DNA of 64,000 nt from Denitratisoma sp. DHT3. Its GTDB lineage: Bacteria; Pseudomonadota; Gammaproteobacteria; Burkholderiales; Rhodocyclaceae. Where the stretch lies: positions 2,342,047-2,406,046 of the forward strand of contig NZ_CP020914.1 in assembly GCF_007833355.1 (NCBI RefSeq). Direction: 5' to 3'. A program made the translations under genes and the position numbers. This document shows positions 35,227-42,960 of the stretch, one piece after another (positions within the stretch are counted from its first letter, which is position 1; the number at the start of each line of letters is the position of its first letter). The notes below the pieces were generated by a model that saw only the letters and a list, made by a program, of their open reading frames with translations, had not been told where the DNA came from and made no database searches.

Positions 35227-35230
35227 GGCC

Positions 35231-36019
35231 CTACGCCAGCAGACGCTGGCGTAGCCGTTCGCGGCGCTCGCCGGTGAGGCCGCCGACTTCTTCCAGATAG
35301 CGGTCCAGGCTGCCGTATTCGATGCGCACGGCGGTCAGCGCGGTCTCGATGAATTCCGGGCGCACGCCCATGATCACCGCCAGCGCCTCGGGCTCCAGCG
35401 ACCGGCCCAGCACCTGCGCGAGCAGGTTGCCCATGGAGTCGGACACCGGCGAGCCGACCAGCAGGTCGCCGGACTTCAGGTATTCGTCGACGATCTGCTC
35501 TTCCGCCGCGCCCAGGGCATGCAGCACCAGGGCGCAGGCGAAGCCGGTGCGGTCCTTGCCGGCGGTGCAATGAACCATCAGCGGCAGCCCGGCCTCGTCC
35601 AGCAGCAGGTCGAAAAGCCGCGGCAGCTGCTGGCGGAACCCCTGCGGCAGGTGCTCGTAGGTGGCCATCATCATGCGGTGGGCGCCGGTGACGCTGCAAT
35701 CGTGCTCCAGCAGATGCATCAGCGCCGCGTTGCCGGCCCGCACGTCGGTGCTGACGTCGGAGTTCAGAATTCGCGCCGTGCTGTAGTCGGCCCAGGTGCC
35801 GCGACTGTGGCTGCGCTCGCGGGAACTGCGCAGGTCCATCACCCAGCGCAGGTCCAGCGCGCGGACCGCCGCTTCCGCCGCCGGCGACGGGTCGGTCAGG
35901 ATGCCGGCGCGAAAGATGAGGCCGGAACGCACCCGGCCGCCGTCCACGGCGGCGATGCCGCCCAGGTCGCGGAAGGTGGGCGCCGCCGCAAGCAGCGGCG
36001 CGCTGGAAATTTCACTCAT
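35231..36019 (-). CDS. Tyrosine-protein phosphatase (LipA/DSP-like)
   Basis: A 262-residue protein of the bacterial tyrosine phosphatase family with the P-loop HCTAGKDRTG (C151, R157), preceded by the FRDLGG and RSGLIFRAG motifs typical of the group and an aspartate-containing WVMDLRSSRE. No signal peptide is seen, so it is cytoplasmic. These enzymes dephosphorylate proteins or phosphoinositides; the substrate is unknown. It follows the APH-like gene by 40 bases and is probably part of the same transcript, linking it to the accessory block. Confidence 0.9.
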   Translation of the reverse strand: MSEISSAPLLAAAPTFRDLGGIAAVDGGRVRSGLIFRAGILTDPSPAAEAAVRALDLRWVMDLRSSRERSHSRGTWADYSTARILNSDVSTDVRAGNAALMHLLEHDCSVTGAHRMMMATYEHLPQGFRQQLPRLFDLLLDEAGLPLMVHCTAGKDRTGFACALVLHALGAAEEQIVDEYLKSGDLLVGSPVSDSMGNLLAQVLGRSLEPEALAVIMGVRPEFIETALTAVRIEYGSLDRYLEEVGGLTGERRERLRQRLLA

Positions 36020-36059
36020 GACACAAATTCCGTAGAAGTGGAAATTTTAAGGGCGCGGA

Positions 36060-37136
36060 TCACGACCCCAGATCGATCCCGTATTCGGCCGCATACAGCG
36101 CCAGCACGGCGGAGCCCGGATTGCGCAGGTCCATGTCGGTGTCCTCGGGCAGCATGCCGTGCGTGACGTAGGCGGTGGTGATCGCCGCCATGATCGCGGA
36201 GAACTTCAGCGCGGAGAACACTTCGTAGTAGGCCAGGTGCCCGGCGTCGTGGCCGGACTGCTCGGCCCAGCGCGCCGCCGTCGCGGCGCGGTCGGCGAAA
36301 CCCGGCAGACGCGGAATGCCGATGCCGTCGCAGAGCGCGCGGTCCAGCATCAGCACCCAGGACAGGTCGGATACCGGATTGCCCAGGTGCGGCATCTCCC
36401 AGTCCAGCGCCGCCACGCATTGCGTGCCCCGGTAGAGGCAGTTGCCGACCTTGGAGTCGCCCCAGCACAGTGCCACCGGCTCCGGGTCGCGCGGCTGATT
36501 GGCTTCCACCCAGTCCAGCATCCGGCGCAACAGCGGGTAGGGACGGCGGCGGCCTTCCACCCAGGCCAGGTAGCCGCGGTAGTAGGCGATCATCTGCGCC
36601 AGGGGCGTCTTGCCCAGATGCGGACGATCGAGGAAATCGAAGCCGCGGGCGCGCCAGTCCACCCGGTTGATCGCGGCGATGGTGTCGACGCACTGGCGCC
36701 AGACCTCGCCCTGCTCGGCCGGGCTCATGTCGTGCAGCCAGCCCGCGGCGTGGTAGGGCGGATTCTCCAGCGGCGCGAGGCCCTCGATCCGGTCCATCAG
36801 ATAGAAGGGCACGCCGAACGGGCTGTCTTGGTCGCAGAAGCCGAGCAGTCCGGGCACCGGCACGTCGCTGCCCTGCAACAGATCCATGCAGCGATACTGC
36901 AACTTCAGGTCGTACTCGGGGAATACGGCCGTGGCGCGGGGCTGCAGGCGCGCCACCAGGGGCCGCCGTTCGAGCTGGCCGTTGCGCCGCCAGTCCAGGT
37001 CCAACAGCCAGGTCTCGTTGGAAAACCCGCTGGAGGGCATTTTCAGATTGTTGACGGCGATGTCCCGTGCATCCGGGAACGCCCCGGCCAGCCAGTGGGT
37101 CAATTTCGCCGCGACGGTTGCCGCGTCCTGTTTCAT
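36060..37136 (-). CDS. APH-like phosphotransferase family protein (ACAD10/FadE36-type)
   Basis: A 358-residue protein with the aminoglycoside-phosphotransferase fold: N-lobe (MPSSGFSNETWLLDLDW), catalytic loop LCWGDSKVGNCLY with aspartate and asparagine of the kinase-like Brenner motif (tryptophan replaces the usual histidine), and metal-binding ALDWEMPHLGNP. Members close to acyl-CoA dehydrogenases and steroid or fatty-acid genes have been proposed to phosphorylate hydroxylated lipids or CoA-linked intermediates. It lies 29 bases after the preceding unknown gene in the accessory block. Confidence 0.88.
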   Translation of the reverse strand: MKQDAATVAAKLTHWLAGAFPDARDIAVNNLKMPSSGFSNETWLLDLDWRRNGQLERRPLVARLQPRATAVFPEYDLKLQYRCMDLLQGSDVPVPGLLGFCDQDSPFGVPFYLMDRIEGLAPLENPPYHAAGWLHDMSPAEQGEVWRQCVDTIAAINRVDWRARGFDFLDRPHLGKTPLAQMIAYYRGYLAWVEGRRRPYPLLRRMLDWVEANQPRDPEPVALCWGDSKVGNCLYRGTQCVAALDWEMPHLGNPVSDLSWVLMLDRALCDGIGIPRLPGFADRAATAARWAEQSGHDAGHLAYYEVFSALKFSAIMAAITTAYVTHGMLPEDTDMDLRNPGSAVLALYAAEYGIDLGS

Positions 37137-37165
37137 CCCGTTTCTCCTCTTGCGTTGGCGTGGTC

Positions 37166-38332
37166 TCAGGCCTCGGGCAGGCCCAGTTCGGGCCAGGCGC
37201 CATGAACGTAGGTCTGGCAGTTGCCCCAGCCGACGGCGCCGGTTTCACTGTCCCGCATCTCGATCACGCAGTCGCGGAACTGGTTGAGCCGCGCCACCGT
37301 TTCCGGCAGGGAGCAGTCGGCGAAATACTCGCCCTCCAGATGCTGCCGGCCCCGCCACTGGCCGTGGAACTTGCCGTCCAGTCCATGATACAGGCCGCCC
37401 CCCAGATGGAAGCCGGTATCGCTGACCGGCCGCGCCGTCAGCACCCGCTGGCGGCCGTCGGCCATGGTGATGCGGAACTCGCCGCCGAGCAGGCGCTTGT
37501 TGACCGGGTTGAATTTGATCGCCGGCGTGAGGCCGATGAAGGCTTCGCGCCGGCCGTCGGCGAACTCGAAGTGGCCTTGCAGCTTCTCGTGGCGGAAACC
37601 CGGACCGCCGTAGTAGAGGTAATACTGATGGAAGGCGAAATTGCCGCCGTCGGCACGCTCGAAATAGACCGGGTTCCAGATCGCCAGGGCCTGCTGCATC
37701 AGGCCGGACTCCATCGGCTCCGGCGTGACGTCCATCACCGGGGCGCCGACGCTGGGCCGGATGCCCCAGGAATGATCGCGGGTCATCACCCAGGTGTCCC
37801 GCGTCACCTCGGTCCGCACGCCCTGGACTTCGACCCAGCCCTCGGCCCGCCCGGTCTGGTGGTAGCGGATCTGGTCCGCCGTGCGGCGGTAACCGCGCAT
37901 GGTGCGGCGATCCTCGCGCTCCTCGGTGAAGCAGGGCACGGTGCCTTCCAGCACCAGATCGAAGGCGATGGGCTGGATGTCGTTCTTTTCCAGCACCACC
38001 CGGATCTTCTTCAGGGGTTCGAGGATCTCGTAGCGGATCGGCCCCACGTTCAAGGTGTTGGGATCGACGTTCAATTCGCGGCTCCCCCGGACGTTCCACT
38101 GCTCGACGCCCCGGGAGACCCCGGCGTAGGCGTCCACCACGTCGCGGTTGGTGTACTTGCCCAGGCCCAGGTCGATCTGCAGCGAGCCATCCCGCGCCGC
38201 CGCCATCAGGCAGACCTTTTCCGTCCAGGCATGGTCGGTCTGGGAAACCGTGGCGAAGGTCTCCACGATCTGGTGATTGAAGAATTCGTCGGCCTCCAGA
38301 AGAGGTCCAATGGTTCCACCGGCCATGTGCAT
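37166..38332 (-). CDS. Uncharacterised protein, DUF7064/7065-like
   Basis: A 388-residue soluble beta-rich protein with many Trp and His residues and no signal peptide. Recognisable stretches are RVVLEKNDIQPIAFDLVLEG, RDHSWGIRPSVG, and FAFHQYYLYYGGPGFRHEKL, which suggest the lipocalin/tocopherol-cyclase-like fold often found next to APH-like and steroid or terpenoid genes. The family assignment is from memory and moderate. It is first in the minus-strand operon, divergent from tetR, with a perfect palindrome 33 bases before its start codon. Confidence 0.7.
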   Translation of the reverse strand: MHMAGGTIGPLLEADEFFNHQIVETFATVSQTDHAWTEKVCLMAAARDGSLQIDLGLGKYTNRDVVDAYAGVSRGVEQWNVRGSRELNVDPNTLNVGPIRYEILEPLKKIRVVLEKNDIQPIAFDLVLEGTVPCFTEEREDRRTMRGYRRTADQIRYHQTGRAEGWVEVQGVRTEVTRDTWVMTRDHSWGIRPSVGAPVMDVTPEPMESGLMQQALAIWNPVYFERADGGNFAFHQYYLYYGGPGFRHEKLQGHFEFADGRREAFIGLTPAIKFNPVNKRLLGGEFRITMADGRQRVLTARPVSDTGFHLGGGLYHGLDGKFHGQWRGRQHLEGEYFADCSLPETVARLNQFRDCVIEMRDSETGAVGWGNCQTYVHGAWPELGLPEA

Positions 38333-38364
38333 TGACTCCGTGAGAATGAAAAGGGTTGCCGTGC

Positions 38365-38382
38365 AATTTACAAGTGTAAATT
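38365..38382. promoter_or_regulatory. Perfect palindromic operator candidate between the accessory operons
   Basis: AATTTACA and TGTAAATT are perfect inverted 8-base arms around AG. The site lies 33-50 bases before the start of the minus-strand gene at 38332 and about 240 bases before tetR. Size, symmetry and place fit a TetR-type operator, with the regulator encoded at 38620 as the natural candidate. The remaining gap to 38619 has an AT-rich TTGATTTATATTGATT stretch near 38505 that may contain the tetR promoter. Confidence 0.65.
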
Positions 38383-38619
38383 ACAGATTCCGCGGGTGTA
38401 AAGCTTCAAGAAACAACTCGGGCCCACCGGGCGCCTGGTTTGGGTGCGACAAAACCGAGCCTGCTCGGATTGAAGTCGCCGCCATTCCGAAATAAAAACG
38501 CACCAGATTGATTTATATTGATTTTCAGCGAAATCCGGCACCCTGGAAAGGGTGGCGAAAGCGAGTAGCCAAAGGCACGGGGGCTCCGCTTAAATGTTCA
38601 CTCCACTCCGCCGACCACG

Positions 38620-39297
38620 ATGAAATCCAGTCCAGCCCCCCGCCGCCGCAATCCGATTCAATCCCGCGCCGAAGCCACGCTCGCGGCCATCCGGGAGGCG
38701 TGCCTGAGGATTCTCGAACAGGAGGGACCGGACCGCCTGACCACCAATCGCATCGCCGAGGTCGCCGGCATCAGCATCGGCAGCCTCTACCAGTACTACG
38801 CCGACAAGCACGCGATCGCCGCCGACATCTGCAACAGCCTGCTGGTGGCCGATCTGGGCGAACTGGACCGCTACACCGAACAAAGCCTGTTCATGGCCAA
38901 GAAGTCCCTTGACGAAACCCTGGCTTTTTTCATCCAGGAGAAGGTCGCCCGCCATCGCAAGCTGTATCGGCAGTTGAAGGACTTCTATCTGGAAATCCAC
39001 TGGCGCTACGATTTCGAAACCTACATGCTCGAGCATTTCCCCCAGCGGATGACCACCGCCGACTTTCTGCACATCGTACTCAGGCGCTATCGCGAGGAAC
39101 TGGCTCCCCGCGACTTCTCCATAGCGGCGACCATGGTGGTCAACGCCATCGAAGGCACCATCCACGCCACCCTGGACCACAACCCGGAACAGATCCTCAA
39201 CGCGGCATTCAGCGAGGAACTGCTGGCCCTCGTGCTGGGCTACCTGAAGCACCCGCCGCCCCTGTCCTCGATTTCCCCAAGCCAACCACCGCAATGA
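38620..39297 (+). CDS. TetR-family transcriptional regulator
   Basis: A 225-residue repressor-type protein with an N-terminal TetR helix-turn-helix (LTTNRIAEVAGISIGSLYQYYADKHAIAADI, about residues 40-72) and a C-terminal all-helical ligand domain with a TetR_C-like FEKHFPQRM-type segment. It is divergent from the APH/DUF operon and its stop overlaps the sulfotransferase start (ATGA), so it is autoregulated and co-expressed with the sulfotransferase-SDR genes. The inducer is likely a hydrophobic substrate of the block; that is inference. Confidence 0.93.
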   Translation: MKSSPAPRRRNPIQSRAEATLAAIREACLRILEQEGPDRLTTNRIAEVAGISIGSLYQYYADKHAIAADICNSLLVADLGELDRYTEQSLFMAKKSLDETLAFFIQEKVARHRKLYRQLKDFYLEIHWRYDFETYMLEHFPQRMTTADFLHIVLRRYREELAPRDFSIAATMVVNAIEGTIHATLDHNPEQILNAAFSEELLALVLGYLKHPPPLSSISPSQPPQ

Positions 39298-40466
39298 TCT
39301 ACTACTTCGACTTCGCCATCTGGTTCAGGCTGGTCCGCCTGGCGGCCCAGGAACCCAACTCCGGAGCCCGGCGCAGCCTGCTCAAGCTGCTGCTGTGGGC
39401 CGTGCCCCTGCGCGCCGCGGTCCACGCCCTGTGCTTTTTCCTCGACGGCATCCTCTTCCCCGGCCTGTGGCGGGTGAAGGTCAAGGCGCCGGTGTTCGTC
39501 ATCGGCCACGCCCGCAGCGGCACCACCCTGGCCCACCGCCTGCTGTGCGGCGACGAGCGTTTTTCCGCCTTCAAATACTACGAACTGCTGCTGCCCTCGC
39601 TGCTGCAGAAAAAGCTGGTGCGCCTGGTGGCCTGGCTGGACCGCCATCTTTTCGGCCGCCGCATCGAGCGGCGCCTGCAGGACTGGGAAAAGCGCAAGTT
39701 CGGTCCCACCCAGCACATCCACAAGATGGGGCTCACCATCCCCGAGGAGGACGACCTGATCTACCAGGCCTCCTGCGCCTCCGGCTTCTGGATGACCAAG
39801 CTGCCCTACATGGGCGAACTGGACTTCTTCCACATCGACCAGCGCCCCGCCGCCAGCCGCCGCCGCATGATGCGCTTCTACAAGGAGTGCGTGCGCCGCC
39901 AGCTCTACCTGAACGGCGGCGACCGCATCCACCTGAGCAAGAACCCCACCTGGTGCGGCCGCGTGGAGTCGCTGATCGAGGCGTTCCCCGACGCCCGCTT
40001 CGTGGTGCTCTACCGCAATCCCTACGAGACCATCCCCAGCCTGTTGAAGCTCCTCAACGTGAGCTGGAAGCTCCAGGGCAACATGTCGGCCGAGCGCATC
40101 CGGGAATCCACCCGGGTGATGACCGACCTCTCCTACGAGACCTATCTCTACCCGATCGAAGCCTTGAAACGCCACCCCGACGTGCCTTGCGCCGTCATCG
40201 ACTACCGGCGGCTGACCGCCGCGCCCAAGGCGACGATCGAGCAGGTGTATGCCGACCTCGGGCTGGAGATGACGCCCGCCTACCGCGCCTTCCTCGACGC
40301 CGAGGAGGCCCGCGCCAAGCGCCACGAGACGGAGCACCGCTACAGCCTGGCCGAGTTCGGCCTTTCCGACCAGGAAATCCGCCAGCGCCTGGCGCCGCTC
40401 TTCGAACAATTCCACTGGGATGCGGACACGGCATCCCTCTCTGCCCAGGAGTCCGACCATGACTGA
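39294..40466 (+). CDS. PAPS-dependent sulfotransferase family protein
   Basis: A 390-residue protein with the 5'-phosphosulfate-binding loop IGHARSGTTL at residues 70-79 and the 3'-phosphate motif FVVLYRNPYETIPS. The N-terminal 65 residues contain two hydrophobic stretches (WAVPLRAAVHALCFFLDGIL) that suggest membrane association. Such Sulfotransfer_3-type proteins are abundant in sterol- and lipid-handling bacteria and sulfonate hydroxyl groups on lipids or carbohydrates. Overlaps tetR by four bases and the next gene by eight (its stop lies after that gene's ATG at 40459). Confidence 0.9.
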   Translation: MIYYFDFAIWFRLVRLAAQEPNSGARRSLLKLLLWAVPLRAAVHALCFFLDGILFPGLWRVKVKAPVFVIGHARSGTTLAHRLLCGDERFSAFKYYELLLPSLLQKKLVRLVAWLDRHLFGRRIERRLQDWEKRKFGPTQHIHKMGLTIPEEDDLIYQASCASGFWMTKLPYMGELDFFHIDQRPAASRRRMMRFYKECVRRQLYLNGGDRIHLSKNPTWCGRVESLIEAFPDARFVVLYRNPYETIPSLLKLLNVSWKLQGNMSAERIRESTRVMTDLSYETYLYPIEALKRHPDVPCAVIDYRRLTAAPKATIEQVYADLGLEMTPAYRAFLDAEEARAKRHETEHRYSLAEFGLSDQEIRQRLAPLFEQFHWDADTASLSAQESDHD

Positions 40467-41868
40467 CAAAAACCAACCCCAGGATGCCGCCACCCAGGCC
40501 GACGCCGACGAACTGCGCGCCGCCTGGGACGAGTTGCTCACCCAGGTGGCCTCCGCCCGCGACGCCATCGACGACCCGGCCCTCTGGCCGCCCCCGGCCT
40601 CGCCCCGCAACCTGGCCGAAGGCTACCGCTACGTGCTCGGCTTCCTCTACGGCTCCCTGGCCCGGGGCCTGGGGCCGACGCCGGAGAATCCCTATTTCGT
40701 GCGCGCGATCCAGCCGCTCAACCGCTCCACCATCGACAACGCCGACGCCATCTACCTCTCGGCCCCCATCGACGGCAACCACAGCTACGTCATCCGCGGC
40801 CGCGCCGGCGACACGCGCCACTGGCGCGGCGAGCCCCCCATCGAGAACGGCCGCAAGGCGCCCCACTACGTGATCTTCGAGGCCCCCAGCGGCTATTCCG
40901 GCGACAGCGGCAGCCTCAAGGAAATGCAGGCCGGCTCCCGCATCAACTGCTCGATGCTGGACTGCACCGACCTCCAGGTCAACGCGGACGGCAGCTTCGA
41001 GATTCTGCTCGCCCCGGAAAAGCCCGAGGGTTACAGCGGCAACTTCATGCTCACCCGCGCCAGCCGCACCCGCACCAAGAAGGACGGCACCACCGAGACC
41101 CGCGAGTACGTGGCCCAGATGGTGGTGCTGCGGGAGCTGTTCTACGACTGGGCCAACGAAGACCTGCTCGATCTCTTCATCCACCGGGTGGACCGGCTCG
41201 GCCGGCCCGGCCCCGCCTACACGCCGGCCCAGGCGGCCGGGCAGATGCGCCAGATCGGCAGGATCACGCGCAATCAGGTGCATTTCTGGAACGAGTTCTA
41301 CGCCATCACCTGCGAAGCCTACGGCGACATGAACGGCGACGGCGAATGCTTCATGCCCCGCAACGCCTTCAACAAGCCCAACGCCGCGTCGCTCGCCACC
41401 GCCGGCGGCATGAGCACCAACATCTACTGCGGCGGCATCTTCGAACTGGCCCCCGACGAGGCGCTGATCATGGAGCTGCGCCAGCCCATCGAGCCCTATT
41501 ACATCGGCTTCCACCTGGGCAACATGTGGGGCGAATCCCTCGAATTCGGCGGCGCCCAGAGCAGCCTCAACGCCTTCCAGGCCGACCGCGAGCCGGACGG
41601 CACCCTGCGTTACGTGATCGCCCACCAGGACCCCGGCATCGCCAACTGGATCGACACCACCGGCCACCCCGAAGGCTACATGTCGGTACGCTGGGCCTAT
41701 CCGGAGCGGCCCAAGGACAACTGGCCCTGGGCCACGGCCCAGGTGGTGAAGTTCGCCGACCTGGACCGCCACCTGCCCGCCCACACCCGCCGCGTCACGC
41801 CGGAGGAACGCCGCGCCGTGATCGCCATGCGCCAGGAACACGTGCAGCGCCGCTACCGTCATCATTGA
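40459..41868 (+). CDS. Uncharacterised protein, DUF1214-like
   Basis: A 469-residue soluble protein without signal peptide. ATG 40459 is preceded by CAGGAG, a good ribosome-binding site. Marked segments include NYxLRGxxGDxRxWxG-like SYVIRGRAGDTRHWRG, FHLGNMWGESLEFGGAQSSL and AHQDPGIANWIDTTGHPEGY with MSVRWAYPER, which recall DUF1214 proteins found in actinobacterial and proteobacterial lipid-catabolism clusters. No catalytic function can be assigned. It lies between sulfotransferase and SDR genes, both with short or overlapping joints. Confidence 0.75.
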   Translation: MTDKNQPQDAATQADADELRAAWDELLTQVASARDAIDDPALWPPPASPRNLAEGYRYVLGFLYGSLARGLGPTPENPYFVRAIQPLNRSTIDNADAIYLSAPIDGNHSYVIRGRAGDTRHWRGEPPIENGRKAPHYVIFEAPSGYSGDSGSLKEMQAGSRINCSMLDCTDLQVNADGSFEILLAPEKPEGYSGNFMLTRASRTRTKKDGTTETREYVAQMVVLRELFYDWANEDLLDLFIHRVDRLGRPGPAYTPAQAAGQMRQIGRITRNQVHFWNEFYAITCEAYGDMNGDGECFMPRNAFNKPNAASLATAGGMSTNIYCGGIFELAPDEALIMELRQPIEPYYIGFHLGNMWGESLEFGGAQSSLNAFQADREPDGTLRYVIAHQDPGIANWIDTTGHPEGYMSVRWAYPERPKDNWPWATAQVVKFADLDRHLPAHTRRVTPEERRAVIAMRQEHVQRRYRHH

Positions 41869-41883
41869 TCGACAGGAAACGCC

Positions 41884-42738
41884 ATGCCCGATATCCTGAA
41901 GGATAAAGTCGCCATCGTCACCGGCGCCAGCCGCGGTATCGGTGCCGGCATCGCCCTGCGCCTCGCCGCCGAGGGCGCCAAGGTGGTGATCACCGCCCGC
42001 ACCCTGGAGGCCGACGGCAAGCTGCCCGGCTCCCTGAACGAGACCGCCGCACGCATCCGCGCACTGGGCGGCGAATGCCTCTGCGTCCAGGCGAATCTGG
42101 CCGACCCCGAGGATCGCGCGCGCATCGTGCCCGCCGCCATCGAACGCTTCGGCGGCGTGGACATCCTGGTGAACAACGCCGCCGCCGCCCACTACCGGCC
42201 CACCCGCGAGCAGAAGCCGCGCCATACGCACCTGGGCTTCGAGATCAACTTCTTCGCTCCGCTGGAACTCTCCCAGCAGGCGATTCCGAGCATGGCGCAG
42301 CGGGGTGGCGGCTGGATACTCAACATTTCCAGCGCCACCTCGCGGGCCCCGGACCCCGCCCCCTACGATCCCCAGAACCGCTACCTGCAATTCCACGTGC
42401 ACGTCGGCCCCACCCTCTATGCCGCCAGCAAATCGGCGCTGGAGCGCCTGTCCGCCGGCATGGCGGCGGAACTGGCGGCGGACCGGATCGCGGTGAATAC
42501 CCTGGCGCCGGTGGAAGCCGTGGCCAGCGAAGGCGCCCTGGCCACCGGCGCCATCGATGCCGTCGCCCACATGGAGCCGGTGGAAGCCATGGCCGAAGCC
42601 GCGCTGCAACTCTGCTCGCGCCCGCAGTCGCAGCTCTCCGGCCGCTGCGTGCTGAGCCTGGACCTGCTGCGGGAACTGGGCATCCATACGGTCAAGACCC
42701 TGGATGGCGCCCGGACGCTGCCCGATTATTCCTTTTGA
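41884..42738 (+). CDS. Short-chain dehydrogenase/reductase
   Basis: Classical SDR of 284 residues: cofactor motif TGASRGIG (13-20), NNAA, catalytic serine in LNISSATSRA, and YAASK (Y179, K183). An insertion before the tyrosine (APDPAPYDPQNRYLQFHVHV) is longer than usual and is shared by some steroid- and terpenoid-active SDRs. It is the last gene of the plus-strand accessory operon, 15 bases after the DUF1214-like gene, and probably oxidises or reduces a hydroxyl/keto group on the block's substrate. Confidence 0.92.
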   Translation: MPDILKDKVAIVTGASRGIGAGIALRLAAEGAKVVITARTLEADGKLPGSLNETAARIRALGGECLCVQANLADPEDRARIVPAAIERFGGVDILVNNAAAAHYRPTREQKPRHTHLGFEINFFAPLELSQQAIPSMAQRGGGWILNISSATSRAPDPAPYDPQNRYLQFHVHVGPTLYAASKSALERLSAGMAAELAADRIAVNTLAPVEAVASEGALATGAIDAVAHMEPVEAMAEAALQLCSRPQSQLSGRCVLSLDLLRELGIHTVKTLDGARTLPDYSF

Positions 42739-42960
42739 ACAGCCACCCTGGAGCCGCCCCTGGAAGCTGCCTCAAAAGACGTCCTTCAACCGCTCGGGGC
42801 GCCCATTTTCCATTCGCGGGAAACGGCAACGAACGTTTGCCGACGGATCAAATCCGGCAGGCCCCGCGGGCAAAATGGACAATGGCGAACTCAGGGCAGA
42901 ACCCGGGCTTGATAGTAGACTGAGCCGGATCGCCCCACATGCGCCCGCGCCCGGAACCCG

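Noticed and set aside
36060..37136. APH-like gene considered as an aminoglycoside resistance gene
   Set aside because: Sequence pattern and context match the lipid-associated ACAD10-like group, and the Brenner histidine is replaced by tryptophan.
40195..42687. 830-codon minus-strand frame opposite the sulfotransferase, DUF1214-like and SDR genes
   Set aside because: Shadow frame; all three opposing genes have recognisable motifs and good joints.
42739..42960. Gap before the diguanylate cyclase examined for a small gene or riboswitch
   Set aside because: No start with ribosome-binding site and recognisable product, and no GEMM-like conserved core was seen.
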